Shown piece by piece: positions 28,324-37,302 of a stretch of DNA of 64,000 nt (the stretch's first letter is position 1; each line of letters starts with the position of its first letter). The DNA is taken from the NCBI GenBank assembly GCA_016705005.1, contig JADIZB010000001.1, forward strand, positions 682,001 through 746,000, read 5' to 3'. A program made the position numbers and the translations under genes. The notes under the pieces were generated by a model that saw only the letters and a program-made list of their open reading frames with translations, had not been told where the DNA came from and did not search any database. Source of the DNA: Bacteroidales bacterium. Its GTDB lineage: Bacteria; Bacteroidota; Bacteroidia; Bacteroidales; Lentimicrobiaceae.

Positions 28324-29589
28324 CTAGAAAGTCGATCGCATTGCTTCAACAGGATCAAGGCGTGATGCTGACCATGCCGGAATAAAACCTGAAACCAGTC
28401 CTATCACGGCCGAGACAGTCACTCCCAGAGCAATGTTGCCGAACGTGAGAATAAGATTCATATCAGAAAAAGCGGAAATAAGTTGTGTAATGATAAAGAT
28501 GATCAGCAGGCCAACCATCCCTCCGAAAAGAGAAAGGAAAACGGCTTCAAACAAAAACTGCTGAAGAATAAAGTAGTTTTTGGCCCCCATCGATTTCTGG
28601 ATACCGATCTGTGCGGTTCGCTCTTTAACCGAAACGAACATTATATTGGCAATGCCGAATCCTCCAACCAACAGTGAGAAACCGCCGATGATCCACCCAA
28701 CAATAGCCACGATATTAAATAACTGATCGAAGCCCTGTGTAATGACACTGGTTTCATTGATTGAAAAATCGTCTTCAACACCGGGCTTAAGTTTTCGAAC
28801 CGATCTCATAATACCTGTCAGTTCATCGGCCAGTTCCTCGTTCGAAACCATCGGTTTGGCCCTGACCATAATGGCTGCACCGATATTATCTCCCTTTAGG
28901 TCGATAAAGTTCCGGCCGAGATTGATGGGAATAAGCACCTGGTTATCATTTGAATTCCCGAAACTTTTCTCACCTTCCTTTTTCAGTAATCCGATCACTT
29001 CTATCTGTTGCCCGAATACCTTTATCTTTTTCCCGAGTGGATCAGCATTCTGAAAAAGAGTCCGCGATATTTCATCGCCGATAATGGCTACCGGTCTGCC
29101 TCCGGCAGATTCCTCCGGTGTAAAATAGCGGCCATCGAAAAACTCAATGGAGTTGACAACATTATAATCATGTGAAATGGCTACCACAGAGGCATTGTCA
29201 ACCGACGAACCGGCATATTTGACGGTACGGTTTGTCGCAACAAAATAAGTGCTGGCTTCTGAGGCCTGGCTTCTGCGTTGAATCTCCTGGAGATCGGCCA
29301 TGCTTGGTTCGGGCCGTTTCATATATTTCCACCAGGGGTAATCACCACCGAAAGCCCAGGGCCATTTCTGAACAAACAACACATTGCTTCCCAGGGTGTT
29401 AATACTGTCGCGGAGTGTCCGTTCAATGGAATCGAAAACCGTGAATACCGAAATAATTGAAAAGATACCGATGGTAATTCCCAGCAGCGACAAAATTGTC
29501 CTTACCTTGTTCACCACGATGGCACTGAGCGCAAACAGATAGCTTTCGCGCAGTAACCTGATAAATATTATTGATTGTTTCATTGGCAT
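28324..29589 (-). CDS. MacB-type ABC transporter permease (orphan)
   Basis: 421 residues. An N-terminal helix (LLGITIGIFSIISVFTVF) is followed by a large extracytoplasmic MacB-PCD domain and three C-terminal helices in the FtsX domain (VGWIIGGFSLLVGGFGIANI, FLFEAVFLSLFGGMVGLLII and the last one). The conserved EIGIRKSMGA-like segment appears as AQIGIQKSMGAKN. Members of this family span only the inner membrane and work mechanically on periplasmic substrates with a partner ATPase (MacB, LolCDE and FtsEX types). No ATPase gene is adjacent, so the partner is encoded elsewhere. The transported or extracted substrate is unknown. Confidence 0.9.
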   Translation of the reverse strand: MPMKQSIIFIRLLRESYLFALSAIVVNKVRTILSLLGITIGIFSIISVFTVFDSIERTLRDSINTLGSNVLFVQKWPWAFGGDYPWWKYMKRPEPSMADLQEIQRRSQASEASTYFVATNRTVKYAGSSVDNASVVAISHDYNVVNSIEFFDGRYFTPEESAGGRPVAIIGDEISRTLFQNADPLGKKIKVFGQQIEVIGLLKKEGEKSFGNSNDNQVLIPINLGRNFIDLKGDNIGAAIMVRAKPMVSNEELADELTGIMRSVRKLKPGVEDDFSINETSVITQGFDQLFNIVAIVGWIIGGFSLLVGGFGIANIMFVSVKERTAQIGIQKSMGAKNYFILQQFLFEAVFLSLFGGMVGLLIIFIITQLISAFSDMNLILTFGNIALGVTVSAVIGLVSGFIPAWSASRLDPVEAMRSTF

Positions 29590-29804
29590 CGGTTTATCCC
29601 GTTGTAAAAATAATCAATTACTGCCATCAGACTAAAACTAATTCTTGTTCTTTGCCCCGATTTTTAATAAACTTGCACAAGTTTAACAATTCCTGTAAAA
29701 AATTATTTCGGTTTTGTAACGGACTGCCATTCAAAGAATAAAGAATGGACCGGCCCGGGATAAAAATTATACTTTGGAAACAATCAACTCCGGATTAGCA
29801 AAAA

Positions 29805-31331
29805 ATGAACGAGGAAAGAAAAATAAAATCTGCACTTATCTCTGTTTTCAACAAGGATGGACTCGAGTCATTGGTGAAGTTGCTCGATAAACTGGGTATA
29901 AGAATTTATTCGACCGGAGGTACGTTTGACTATATCGGAACACTCGGAGTCAAAGCACAGACGGTGGAATCACTGACGGATTACCCATCCATTCTGGGTG
30001 GCCGGGTTAAGACACTTCATCCAAAAGTATTCGGTGGAATCCTCGGTCGCCGCGATTTCGAATCAGATCTGTCTGAAATGGGTCATTATGGGATTCCGCC
30101 CATCGATCTGGTGATTGTTGATCTGTACCCGTTTGAATCCACCCTTGCATCGGGAGCCTTGCATGAAGCGGTAATTGAAAAAATCGATATCGGGGGCATC
30201 TCCCTGATCAGGGCGGCAGCAAAAAATTATCGTGATGTTCTGGTTGTTCCGTCGTCAAAGCACTATGGCGAACTTGAAGAAATCCTGACCAAAGGTCATG
30301 GCTCCGCAACACTTGAAGAAAGGCTCAGGTTTGCAGCCTACGCTTTTGCCGAATCATCACATTATGATTCAGCCATTTTTGACTATCTGGGCGGACAATC
30401 CGGATATCATGAGTTCAGGGGCGTTGCCGGAAAATCAAATAAACTGCGGTATGGCGAAAATCCGCATCAGGGCGGAGCCTTTTTTGGCAACCTGGGTGAT
30501 GCCTTTACGCAGTTACACGGAAAAGAGCTGTCATACAACAACCTGCTCGATCTGGATGCCGCTGTGGCACTGATCAGCGAATTCAACGAAACTACCTTTG
30601 CTATATTAAAACATAACAATGCCTGTGGCGTTGCATCACGGCCAAGACTAACCGATGCCTGGAAAGCGGCACTCGCCGGTGATCCGGTTTCAGCTTATGG
30701 CGGGGTTCTGATCACCAACAGGGAAGTCGATGCCGAAGTTGCTGCAGAGATCAACCTTTTGTTCTTTGAAATCATCCTTGCACCCGGTTACGAAAAAAAT
30801 GCACTGGAACTGCTCAAAAGCAAGAAAAATAGAATAATTTTGCAGGCTAAATCGTTTGATTTTCAGCCAAAACAGTTTCGGACCGTTTTAAACGGTGTTT
30901 TGCAGCAGGACAGGGACCTGAAAACGGAATCATCTGAAAATTTCAGGGTTGTAACCAGGGTAGCACCTGACAACACTCAGGAAAAGGATCTTGTGTTTGC
31001 CAACATCATTGTCAAACACAGCAAATCGAATGCAATTGTTCTGGTAAAAGGAAAACAGATGGTGGGAAGCGGGGCGGGACAAACATCCCGCGTGGATGCT
31101 CTGAAGCATGCCATTGAAAAAGCAAGATCCTTCGGGCTTGACCTGAGGGGAGCGGTAATGTCATCCGATGCATTCTTTCCGTTTGCTGACTCTGTTGAGA
31201 TCGCGCACAAGGCAGGCATCGTTTCGGTTGTTCAGCCAGGTGGGTCAGTAAGGGATGAAGATACGATTGAGTATTGTAATGAGCACGGATTGAGCATGGT
31301 TTTTACCGGCATCAGGCATTTTAAGCATTGA
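29805..31331 (+). CDS. purH: Bifunctional AICAR transformylase/IMP cyclohydrolase
   Basis: 508 residues carrying the last two steps of purine synthesis: formylation of AICAR with 10-formyl-tetrahydrofolate, then closure to IMP. The N-terminal cyclohydrolase has STGGTFDYIGTLGV, GGRVKTLHPKVFGGIL and VDLYPFE. The transformylase part has LRYGENPHQGGAF, the catalytic LKHNNACGVA and the C-terminal GAGQTSRVDALKHA. The order purH then mreBCD is widely conserved in Bacteroidota. A TATACTTTGG stretch about 30 bases before the start is a possible but imperfect promoter box. Confidence 0.97.
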   Translation: MNEERKIKSALISVFNKDGLESLVKLLDKLGIRIYSTGGTFDYIGTLGVKAQTVESLTDYPSILGGRVKTLHPKVFGGILGRRDFESDLSEMGHYGIPPIDLVIVDLYPFESTLASGALHEAVIEKIDIGGISLIRAAAKNYRDVLVVPSSKHYGELEEILTKGHGSATLEERLRFAAYAFAESSHYDSAIFDYLGGQSGYHEFRGVAGKSNKLRYGENPHQGGAFFGNLGDAFTQLHGKELSYNNLLDLDAAVALISEFNETTFAILKHNNACGVASRPRLTDAWKAALAGDPVSAYGGVLITNREVDAEVAAEINLLFFEIILAPGYEKNALELLKSKKNRIILQAKSFDFQPKQFRTVLNGVLQQDRDLKTESSENFRVVTRVAPDNTQEKDLVFANIIVKHSKSNAIVLVKGKQMVGSGAGQTSRVDALKHAIEKARSFGLDLRGAVMSSDAFFPFADSVEIAHKAGIVSVVQPGGSVRDEDTIEYCNEHGLSMVFTGIRHFKH

Positions 31332-31383
31332 GCCCCGACTTGCCGGTGAAGATTTAATTAAGAAATTTAGAAACTGAAATAAA

Positions 31384-32406
31384 ATGGGACTTTTCTCCTT
31401 CATGACCAAAGAGATTGCTATGGATCTCGGTACTGCCAACACTATTATTATTTACAATGATAAGGTGGTGGTGGATGAGCCCTCAATCATAGCCATTGAG
31501 CGTAATACCGGAAAGATCATAGCTGTTGGTAAGCGAGCCATGATGATGCACGGGAAGACCCATGAGAACATCAAGACCATCCGGCCTCTGCGTGATGGTG
31601 TGATCGCTGATTTTCAATCGGCTGAGTATATGATCCGTGAATTGATCAAAATGACCGGCCCTACCCGAAGCCTCTTCCCCCCTGCTCTAAAGATGGTAAT
31701 CTGCATTCCTTCGGGCATTACTGAAGTCGAGGAGAGGGCAGTAAAAGATTCGGCTGAACAGGCCGGTGCCAAAGAAGTCCGATTAATTCATGAACCCATG
31801 GCAGCCGCCATCGGAATCGGTATCGATGTGCTGGAACCAACGGGTAATATGATTATTGACATCGGTGGAGGCACCAGCGAAATTGCTGTTATTGCTCTTG
31901 GCGGAATTGTAAACAACAAAAGCATCCGCATCGCCGGTGATGATTTCAACAGCGACATTGAGGAATATATGCGCAAACAGCACAACATCAATATAGGTGA
32001 GCGCACCGCCGAAGCCATTAAGATCAATGTAGGTGCTGCTATGACCGAAATAGACAACCCACCTCCCGATTATCCGGTACACGGACGTGATATGCTTACA
32101 GGGATTCCGAAGGAGATTTATGTCAACTATTCAGAAATCGCCCACTGTCTCGACAAGTCCATTGCCAAGATTGAAGCTGCGGTGCTGAATGCCCTCGAAA
32201 TGACCCCGCCGGAGTTGTCAGCCGACATCTTCAGAACAGGTATTTATCTCGCCGGCGGAGGTTCGATGTTGCGCGGACTCGACAAACGTCTTCATCTGAA
32301 GACAAAACTTCCTGTTCATGTTGCAGAAGACCCGTTACGGGCGGTTGCCAGAGGAACCGGTATCGCACTGAAAAATTTCAACAAATTTACATTTCTTATC
32401 AAGTAA
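31384..32406 (+). CDS. mreB: Rod-shape-determining protein MreB
   Basis: 340 residues, the bacterial actin that forms membrane-bound filaments and directs lateral wall synthesis. Actin-fold motifs are present: phosphate 1 IAMDLGTANTIIIYND, connect 1 HEPMAAAIGIGIDV, phosphate 2 MIIDIGGGTSEIAVIALGG and the adenosine loop IYLAGGGSMLRGLD. The amphipathic MGLFSFMTKE at the N-terminus fits membrane attachment. It starts 52 bases after purH and precedes mreC and mreD, forming the usual elongation block. The cell is therefore probably a rod or elongated. Confidence 0.97.
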   Translation: MGLFSFMTKEIAMDLGTANTIIIYNDKVVVDEPSIIAIERNTGKIIAVGKRAMMMHGKTHENIKTIRPLRDGVIADFQSAEYMIRELIKMTGPTRSLFPPALKMVICIPSGITEVEERAVKDSAEQAGAKEVRLIHEPMAAAIGIGIDVLEPTGNMIIDIGGGTSEIAVIALGGIVNNKSIRIAGDDFNSDIEEYMRKQHNINIGERTAEAIKINVGAAMTEIDNPPPDYPVHGRDMLTGIPKEIYVNYSEIAHCLDKSIAKIEAAVLNALEMTPPELSADIFRTGIYLAGGGSMLRGLDKRLHLKTKLPVHVAEDPLRAVARGTGIALKNFNKFTFLIK

Positions 32407-32453
32407 CAAGCCGGGGTTGACACAGGCCGGTCAATCTTTTGCAATGAACGCCT

Positions 32454-33284
32454 ATGCGATATATTCTGGCTTTCATCTGGAGATACAGGTTCTTTTTCCT
32501 TTTCCTGGTTCTTGAAGTTGTATCTGTCGTTCTCATAGCCAACAAGAGCTATTACCAGCGGTCTGTCATCACCAATGCTACCGACGGATTTACAGGCGGT
32601 ATTTTTACGGCATGGTCTGATTTTACATCCTATTTCAGGCTGAAACAGGAAAACGAACGACTGGCCAATGAAAATGCAAGGTTGTGGCAGCGTTTAACCG
32701 AAAGCCAGGTTACCAACGACACACTCACCCTGAACGTAGATGATACCTTGCGAGGACAACAATATACGTATGCAGTGGCAAGAGTCATCAGCAATTCAAC
32801 CACCCTGCGGAACAATTACATCATGCTCAACAAAGGGAAAAGGCATGGCATCACCCGCGACATGGCCGTATTCAATCCATCCGGAATTGTAGGAACAGTA
32901 GTCAGCGTTTCGGATAATTTCTGCTGGGTAATGTCGATGCTGAACAAACACACCAAGGTAAGTGCACGTATTGACCGGTTAAACCAGATGGGAACCATTG
33001 TATGGAACGGTGGCAGTCCGGCCCGTGGAACCCTGCTCGACATTCCTGCCCACGTTAAAATCAAAGTTGGTGACACCATATCAACCAGTGGTTTCAGTCA
33101 TATATTCCCTGAAAAAATCATGGTCGGGACTGTAGAGAAAATATATGTGGAAAGCGGAGAACATTTCTACACCATCGATTTCAGGTATTCTGCCGATCTG
33201 AATGCCCTGCAATATGTTTATATAGTTAAAAACCTTCTCAGGAAAGAACAGGTTGACCTGAGTAACAGCATTACCGATGAATAA
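32454..33284 (+). CDS. mreC: Rod-shape-determining protein MreC
   Basis: 276 residues. A transmembrane helix (about 9-28, RYRFFFLFLVLEVVSVVLI) precedes a coiled coil (about 55-85, FRLKQENERLANENARLWQR) and the periplasmic double beta-barrel with NKGKRHGITRDMAVFNPSG and GTVVSVSDNFCWVMSMLN. MreC links MreB with the wall-synthesis enzymes in the periplasm. The start of mreD overlaps its stop by eight bases, so translation is coupled. A small inverted repeat (TTGAC, 8 bases, GTCAA) lies at 32417-32434 just before the gene. Confidence 0.95.
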   Translation: MRYILAFIWRYRFFFLFLVLEVVSVVLIANKSYYQRSVITNATDGFTGGIFTAWSDFTSYFRLKQENERLANENARLWQRLTESQVTNDTLTLNVDDTLRGQQYTYAVARVISNSTTLRNNYIMLNKGKRHGITRDMAVFNPSGIVGTVVSVSDNFCWVMSMLNKHTKVSARIDRLNQMGTIVWNGGSPARGTLLDIPAHVKIKVGDTISTSGFSHIFPEKIMVGTVEKIYVESGEHFYTIDFRYSADLNALQYVYIVKNLLRKEQVDLSNSITDE

Positions 33285-33789
33285 CACTTACGGAAAAGAC
33301 CTTCTGCGTTTCTTTCTGCTGATCGCCCTTCAGGTGTTGTTGCTCGACCATGTTAATCTGGGGGGGTACATCAACCCCAACCTCTATGTGTTTTTTATTC
33401 TGCTGCTTCCTTTTGAGGTACCGGGATGGCTGTTGTTGATTTCTTCCTTCCTGATAGGGCTCGGCGTTGATCTTTTCAGCAATTCTACCGGTCTGCATGC
33501 CGCTGCTTCTGTCTTTATGGCCTATCTGAGACCCTGGGTTATACGGAAAGCCGGTGCTCCTGCTGATTATGAAGGAAATCTCAAACCAGGCATAGCCGAC
33601 ATGGGCTTCCGTTGGTTCCTGTCTTATGCTGCCATTCTGATTCTTGCCCACCACCTTATACTGGCACTGCTTGATTCATTCCGTTTTGCTGAAGCCGGAA
33701 TGATTTTCATCCGTCTGATTGTCAGTTCTTCTTTTACCCTGTTACTGGTCATACTGTCTGAATATCTTTTTATGCGCCGCAGAAAATAA
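33277..33789 (+). CDS. mreD: Rod-shape-determining protein MreD
   Basis: 170 residues with about five hydrophobic helices and no catalytic motif, as expected for MreD. Conserved hints are LLDHVNLGGYINPNLYVFFILLLPFE and the following membrane spans. It is a small inner-membrane partner of MreC. Its start lies within the end of mreC. In many bacteria genes for PBP2 and RodA come next, but here the next gene encodes a TlpA-type lipoprotein. Confidence 0.9.
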   Translation: MNNTYGKDLLRFFLLIALQVLLLDHVNLGGYINPNLYVFFILLLPFEVPGWLLLISSFLIGLGVDLFSNSTGLHAAASVFMAYLRPWVIRKAGAPADYEGNLKPGIADMGFRWFLSYAAILILAHHLILALLDSFRFAEAGMIFIRLIVSSSFTLLLVILSEYLFMRRRK

Positions 33790-33833
33790 GCAGTCAGTCG
33801 GGGCGTTTTCTCCTTACTGTTTGAGTATTTGCT

Positions 33834-33841
33834 TATTTTTG
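33834..33841 (+). promoter_or_regulatory. Candidate -7 promoter box for the TlpA-like gene
   Basis: TATTTTTG matches TAnnTTTG, 25 bases before the ATG at 33867. It suggests separate transcription from mreBCD. No -33 at the ideal distance. Confidence 0.4.
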
Positions 33842-33866
33842 GCAACTGATAATAAATCCGAAAACT

Positions 33867-34967
33867 ATGAGAAAAATATTGTATTACATTGTAGCTGTTA
33901 TTGTTATGGGCTCATGCACTGGCCGTAAAAGCAATGAGTTTATAATCAATGGTGAAATAAAAGGTGAATTCACCGGGAATGTCTATCTGCAGAAAAGTAG
34001 TGAAGGACAGTTTCAGATCATTGATACAGCCAAAGTTGAAAAAGGAAAATTTACCTTCAAGGGAACCATTGAAAACCCCGATATGTATTACATCGGGATT
34101 GATGAATCGAGATTTGTCGGTTTTTTTAACGAACCGGCCGATATTGACATCAGTTTTCACATCGACAGCCTCATGTCACCCAAAGTTACCGGATCGGAAT
34201 CCGATAAGGCCTATCGCGTTTATCTGACAAAACAGGAAGAGCAGCGCTCGGAGGAGATCAGCATCTACACAGCCTATAACGAAGCAAGCCGTACCAACGA
34301 TACTGCCAAAATGAAGGAGATCGAATCATCGATCGGGGCTTTTGAAGACAAGCAAAAGGGTGAAATTTTATCATATATCAAAGAAAATGCAGCTTCTTTT
34401 GTAGCACCGTATGTTGCTATGCGCCATTCATATCAGTTCAGCCTGAAAGAACTTGAAGAAATGGTGGCTTCTTTCGATGGAAAAGTGAAGGGATCTTCTT
34501 TTGCAACCATGTTGTCGGATAGAATTACCATACTTCAGAATGTTGAGCCTGGTAAAGTGGCACCTGACTTCACAATGAATGACCCTGCAGGAACTCCGGT
34601 AACATTATCACAACTTCGGGGCAAAGTGGTTCTTGTTGATTTCTGGGCATCATGGTGCGGACCCTGCCGTAAGGAAAACCCCAATGTTGTTGCAGCCTAT
34701 AATAAATTCAAGGACAAGGGATTCGATATACTTGGCGTTTCTTTTGATAAGGATAAAGTTTCCTGGGAAACAGCCATCCGGGATGATAAACTGACATGGA
34801 ATCATGTATCAGACCTTCAGTACTGGAACAATGCCGCCGGTAAAATTTACGGTATCATGTCAATTCCGGCCAATGTGCTGCTTGACAAGGACGGAAAAAT
34901 TATTGCCAAGGACCTCCGGGGTGAAGACCTGCATAAAAAACTGGCCGAATTGCTGGGAGCGGTTTAG
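33867..34967 (+). CDS. DUF4369-TlpA lipoprotein, thiol:disulfide oxidoreductase
   Basis: 366 residues. A lipoprotein signal ends in MGSC with Cys17 as the lipidated residue. Residues about 25-120 are the DUF4369 domain (FIINGEIKGEFTGNVYLQKS), then a helical linker and, from about 230, a TlpA-like thioredoxin domain with VDFWASWCGPCRKENP (Cys264 and Cys267) and the cis-Pro loop IMSIPANVLLDKDGK. Such proteins, common in Bacteroidota, reduce or oxidise Cys pairs of envelope proteins, often in cytochrome maturation or stress. The substrate is unknown. The transcript ends at the perfect palindrome at 34983-35030. Confidence 0.92.
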   Translation: MRKILYYIVAVIVMGSCTGRKSNEFIINGEIKGEFTGNVYLQKSSEGQFQIIDTAKVEKGKFTFKGTIENPDMYYIGIDESRFVGFFNEPADIDISFHIDSLMSPKVTGSESDKAYRVYLTKQEEQRSEEISIYTAYNEASRTNDTAKMKEIESSIGAFEDKQKGEILSYIKENAASFVAPYVAMRHSYQFSLKELEEMVASFDGKVKGSSFATMLSDRITILQNVEPGKVAPDFTMNDPAGTPVTLSQLRGKVVLVDFWASWCGPCRKENPNVVAAYNKFKDKGFDILGVSFDKDKVSWETAIRDDKLTWNHVSDLQYWNNAAGKIYGIMSIPANVLLDKDGKIIAKDLRGEDLHKKLAELLGAV

Positions 34968-34982
34968 CAACAACTTCAAAAT

Positions 34983-35030
34983 CTGACAGAACGACGGGCA
35001 ATGGAATTCCATTGCCCGTCGTTCTGTCAG
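34983..35030. terminator. Perfect 48-base palindrome, bidirectional terminator
   Basis: Two exact 24-base arms meet with no spacer at 35006/35007 (centre TGGAATTCCA). It lies 15 bases after the TlpA-like stop (+) and 11 bases after the tadA stop (-), so it can end both transcripts. Confidence 0.85.
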
Positions 35031-35041
35031 GCAAATACGGT

Positions 35042-35488
35042 TTAACGCTTCTTCCTGAAAAACTCACTCATCAGTAATCCACATTCTTCAGCGAGAATCC
35101 CACTCCTGACTTTGGTTTTCGGATGAAGCAGACTGTTATTTATGGTTGAAAACCCACGTTTTGGATCTGAAGCACCATAAACAATTTCACCGAGCTGAAC
35201 CCATAAAGATGCAGCGGCACACATCGGGCAAGGTTCTACTGTAACATATAAAATACAGTCTTTCAAATATTTGCCGCCAATATGGTTAGCCGCGGCTGTA
35301 AAAGCCTGCATTTCGGCATGAGCTGTAGCATCGTTCAGTGCTTCTGTAAGGTTATGACATCTGGATATAATCTGTCCGTTGCTGACGATAACTGCCCCCA
35401 CCGGAACTTCATCGCGGTCAGCAGCCTTCTGCGCCTCATGAAGGGCTTGTTTCATGTAAAATTCATCGTTCCGTATGGTTAATGCCAT
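35042..35488 (-). CDS. tadA: tRNA adenosine(34) deaminase TadA
   Basis: 148 residues. The zinc and catalytic motifs are DATAHAEMQAF (His-Ala-Glu) and TVEPCPMCAAA (PCxxC), and the start MALTIRNDEFYMKQALHEAQ is typical. TadA converts adenosine to inosine at the wobble position of tRNA-Arg, an essential step for reading CGN codons. The C-terminal region SDPKRGFSTINNSLLH and CGLLMSEFFRKKR supports TadA over cytidine or guanine deaminases. It is a single gene converging on the TlpA-like gene. Confidence 0.93.
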   Translation of the reverse strand: MALTIRNDEFYMKQALHEAQKAADRDEVPVGAVIVSNGQIISRCHNLTEALNDATAHAEMQAFTAAANHIGGKYLKDCILYVTVEPCPMCAAASLWVQLGEIVYGASDPKRGFSTINNSLLHPKTKVRSGILAEECGLLMSEFFRKKR

Positions 35489-35793
35489 TTTTCTGCCCTG
35501 AATTAATATTCTGATGTATGACTAACCGGCTTTCCGGTTTGATATGAAAAGTAAAGTTCCTGAAAAATCTGCTTCACTGATAGAAGTGTTCAAAAAAACC
35601 AGAAAAACGTAAAATAAGTTAAACAAAACAACCCAATGCGTGTTTATAACCGTGCCCCAAAATACACATTATTCATGTGTGTATATTTCTGAGAATAGTT
35701 TATTTTCATAATACGGGGTTTTAAAGGCTAAAAATTGCTATAATTGCATCCTACAAAAGCATTCATAAAAACAGCAGTGGATCCGGAAAACGC
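35489..35793. other. Intergenic region between tadA and the atp operon
   Basis: 305 AT-rich bases containing the divergent promoters. A hairpin AACCGG-CTTT-CCGGTT sits at 35524-35539 near the tadA start. A TATAATTGC box for atpB lies at 35739-35747. No gene is seen. Confidence 0.4.
35739..35747 (+). promoter_or_regulatory. Candidate -7 promoter box for the atp operon
   Basis: TATAATTGC differs from TAnnTTTGC at one position. TTTT (35720-35723 region) lies about 16 bases upstream. The leader to the atpB ATG at 35794 is about 45 bases. Confidence 0.4.
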
Positions 35794-36924
35794 ATGAGGA
35801 CATTTTTACTTTCAATTTCATTTCTGCTTACCAGTCTTTGGGCAGTTTCAAATGCCCCTTCCCATGAAGAACCGCTATCGGCGCAGCAGGAAACCACCAC
35901 CTCCCACGAAGAAAAATTCAATGCCGGCCATATGATCATCGATCATATTGTTGACAGTCACGACTGGCATATCGCCACCTTCGGCCATACCCACATTACC
36001 ATTCCTTTGCCGATCATTCTGTTTGACGAAGGAAAACTGATTGTGTTCAGCTCTGCGAAATTTCACCACGGTGAACATGCATATTTGGGCTACAAGATTG
36101 AATCAGACAGGAAAGCGGGTAAGGGTAAGATTGTTAAGGTCATCCCCGGCACCATGGAAACCGATAAAACTGCTGCCCGGCCGCTTGACTTTTCAATAAC
36201 CAAAACAGTTGTAGGCATAATCATCAGTTTCATCGTACTTCTCCTTGTATTCTTCCCTGTGGCAAGGGCTTATAAACGCAATGCCGGGCATGCACCCAAA
36301 GGCATGCAATCCCTGCTGGAGCCGGTGATTCTTTTCATCCGCGACGATATAGCCGAGCCATCCATCGGAAAGCACTACAAGCGCTTTATGCCTTTTTTGC
36401 TTACTTTGTTCTTTTTTATCTTTTTCAGCAACCTCATAGGACTGTTCCCGTTTTTTCCGGGAGGGGCCAATGTTACAGGCAATATTGCGGTAACCCTGGT
36501 TCTGGCTGCCTTCACATTCATTATCACAACCTTCATTGGCAACCGGTCATACTGGCTGCATATTTTCAATCCCCCGGGGGTACCCTGGTGGCTGAAATTT
36601 CCCCTGCCCCTGCTGCCGCTGATTGAGCTGGCCGGTGTATTTATCAAACCATTTGTATTGATGGTCCGTCTCTTTGCCAACATCACAGCCGGACACATCA
36701 TTGTTCTGGGTTTTGTGAGCCTGATCTTTATTTTTGCCAATATGAATCCTGCACTTGGCTATGGTGTTTCCCCTGTTTCAGTGCTTTTTTCAGTGTTTAT
36801 CAGCCTGCTTGAATTGCTGGTGGCATTTATCCAGGCTTATGTTTTTACTATGCTTTCGGCCCTGTATTTTGGAATGGCAACCGAAGACCACGGGCATGAA
36901 CATGCCCATGAAGCATCACATTAG
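35794..36924 (+). CDS. atpB: F0F1 ATP synthase subunit a, with long N-terminal extension
   Basis: 376 residues, about 100 more than the E. coli subunit. The first ~20 residues form a signal-like helix. Residues about 20-130 form a His- and acid-rich extracytoplasmic segment (EEKFNAGHMIIDHIVDSHDW, HIATFGHTHITIPLP). The membrane part has the essential proton-channel Arg in PFVLMVRLFANITAGHI and ends in a His-rich tail (EDHGHEHAHEASH). Subunit a moves protons against the c-ring. Long N-terminal forms are usual in Bacteroidota. It is the first gene of atpBEFHAG; subunits beta and epsilon are not encoded in the window. Confidence 0.95.
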   Translation: MRTFLLSISFLLTSLWAVSNAPSHEEPLSAQQETTTSHEEKFNAGHMIIDHIVDSHDWHIATFGHTHITIPLPIILFDEGKLIVFSSAKFHHGEHAYLGYKIESDRKAGKGKIVKVIPGTMETDKTAARPLDFSITKTVVGIIISFIVLLLVFFPVARAYKRNAGHAPKGMQSLLEPVILFIRDDIAEPSIGKHYKRFMPFLLTLFFFIFFSNLIGLFPFFPGGANVTGNIAVTLVLAAFTFIITTFIGNRSYWLHIFNPPGVPWWLKFPLPLLPLIELAGVFIKPFVLMVRLFANITAGHIIVLGFVSLIFIFANMNPALGYGVSPVSVLFSVFISLLELLVAFIQAYVFTMLSALYFGMATEDHGHEHAHEASH

Positions 36925-36963
36925 AAATTTACAATTACAGATAAACCTTTAAATCAAACAATT

Positions 36964-37224
36964 ATGTCACTTTTAACAACACTTCTGCAGGTAGCAGCTG
37001 ATCTTGCCCCGGTTGCAAAAATGGGTGCCGCTTTAGGCGCAGGTATTGCTTCAATCGGCGCCGGTATCGGCATCGGCAACATCGGTCGCGGCGCTCTTGA
37101 ATCAATGGCAAGGCAGCCCGAATCTACCGGCGACATCAGATCAAACATGATTGTGGCTGCAGCCCTTATCGAAGGGGTTGCCTTCTTCGCAATCGTAGTT
37201 TGTCTGCTTGTTGTATTTATTTAG
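36964..37224 (+). CDS. atpE: F0F1 ATP synthase subunit c
   Basis: 86 residues, two helices joined by the polar loop RGALESMARQPES. The ion-binding carboxylate is Glu70 in AAALIEGVAFF. The residues after it are Gly-Val-Ala-Phe rather than the Ser-Thr-containing pattern of sodium c-rings, so proton coupling is likely. The helix-1 glycine ladder GAALGAGIASIGAGIGIGN is normal for ring packing. It begins 39 bases after atpB. Confidence 0.95.
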   Translation: MSLLTTLLQVAADLAPVAKMGAALGAGIASIGAGIGIGNIGRGALESMARQPESTGDIRSNMIVAAALIEGVAFFAIVVCLLVVFI

Positions 37225-37302
37225 TGGTAAAATATCCTGCCGGGGTAACGGTTGGTTGCCCTGCCAGGATTATTTCATTAAAAACTCATTAAACCCAGCA
37301 AT

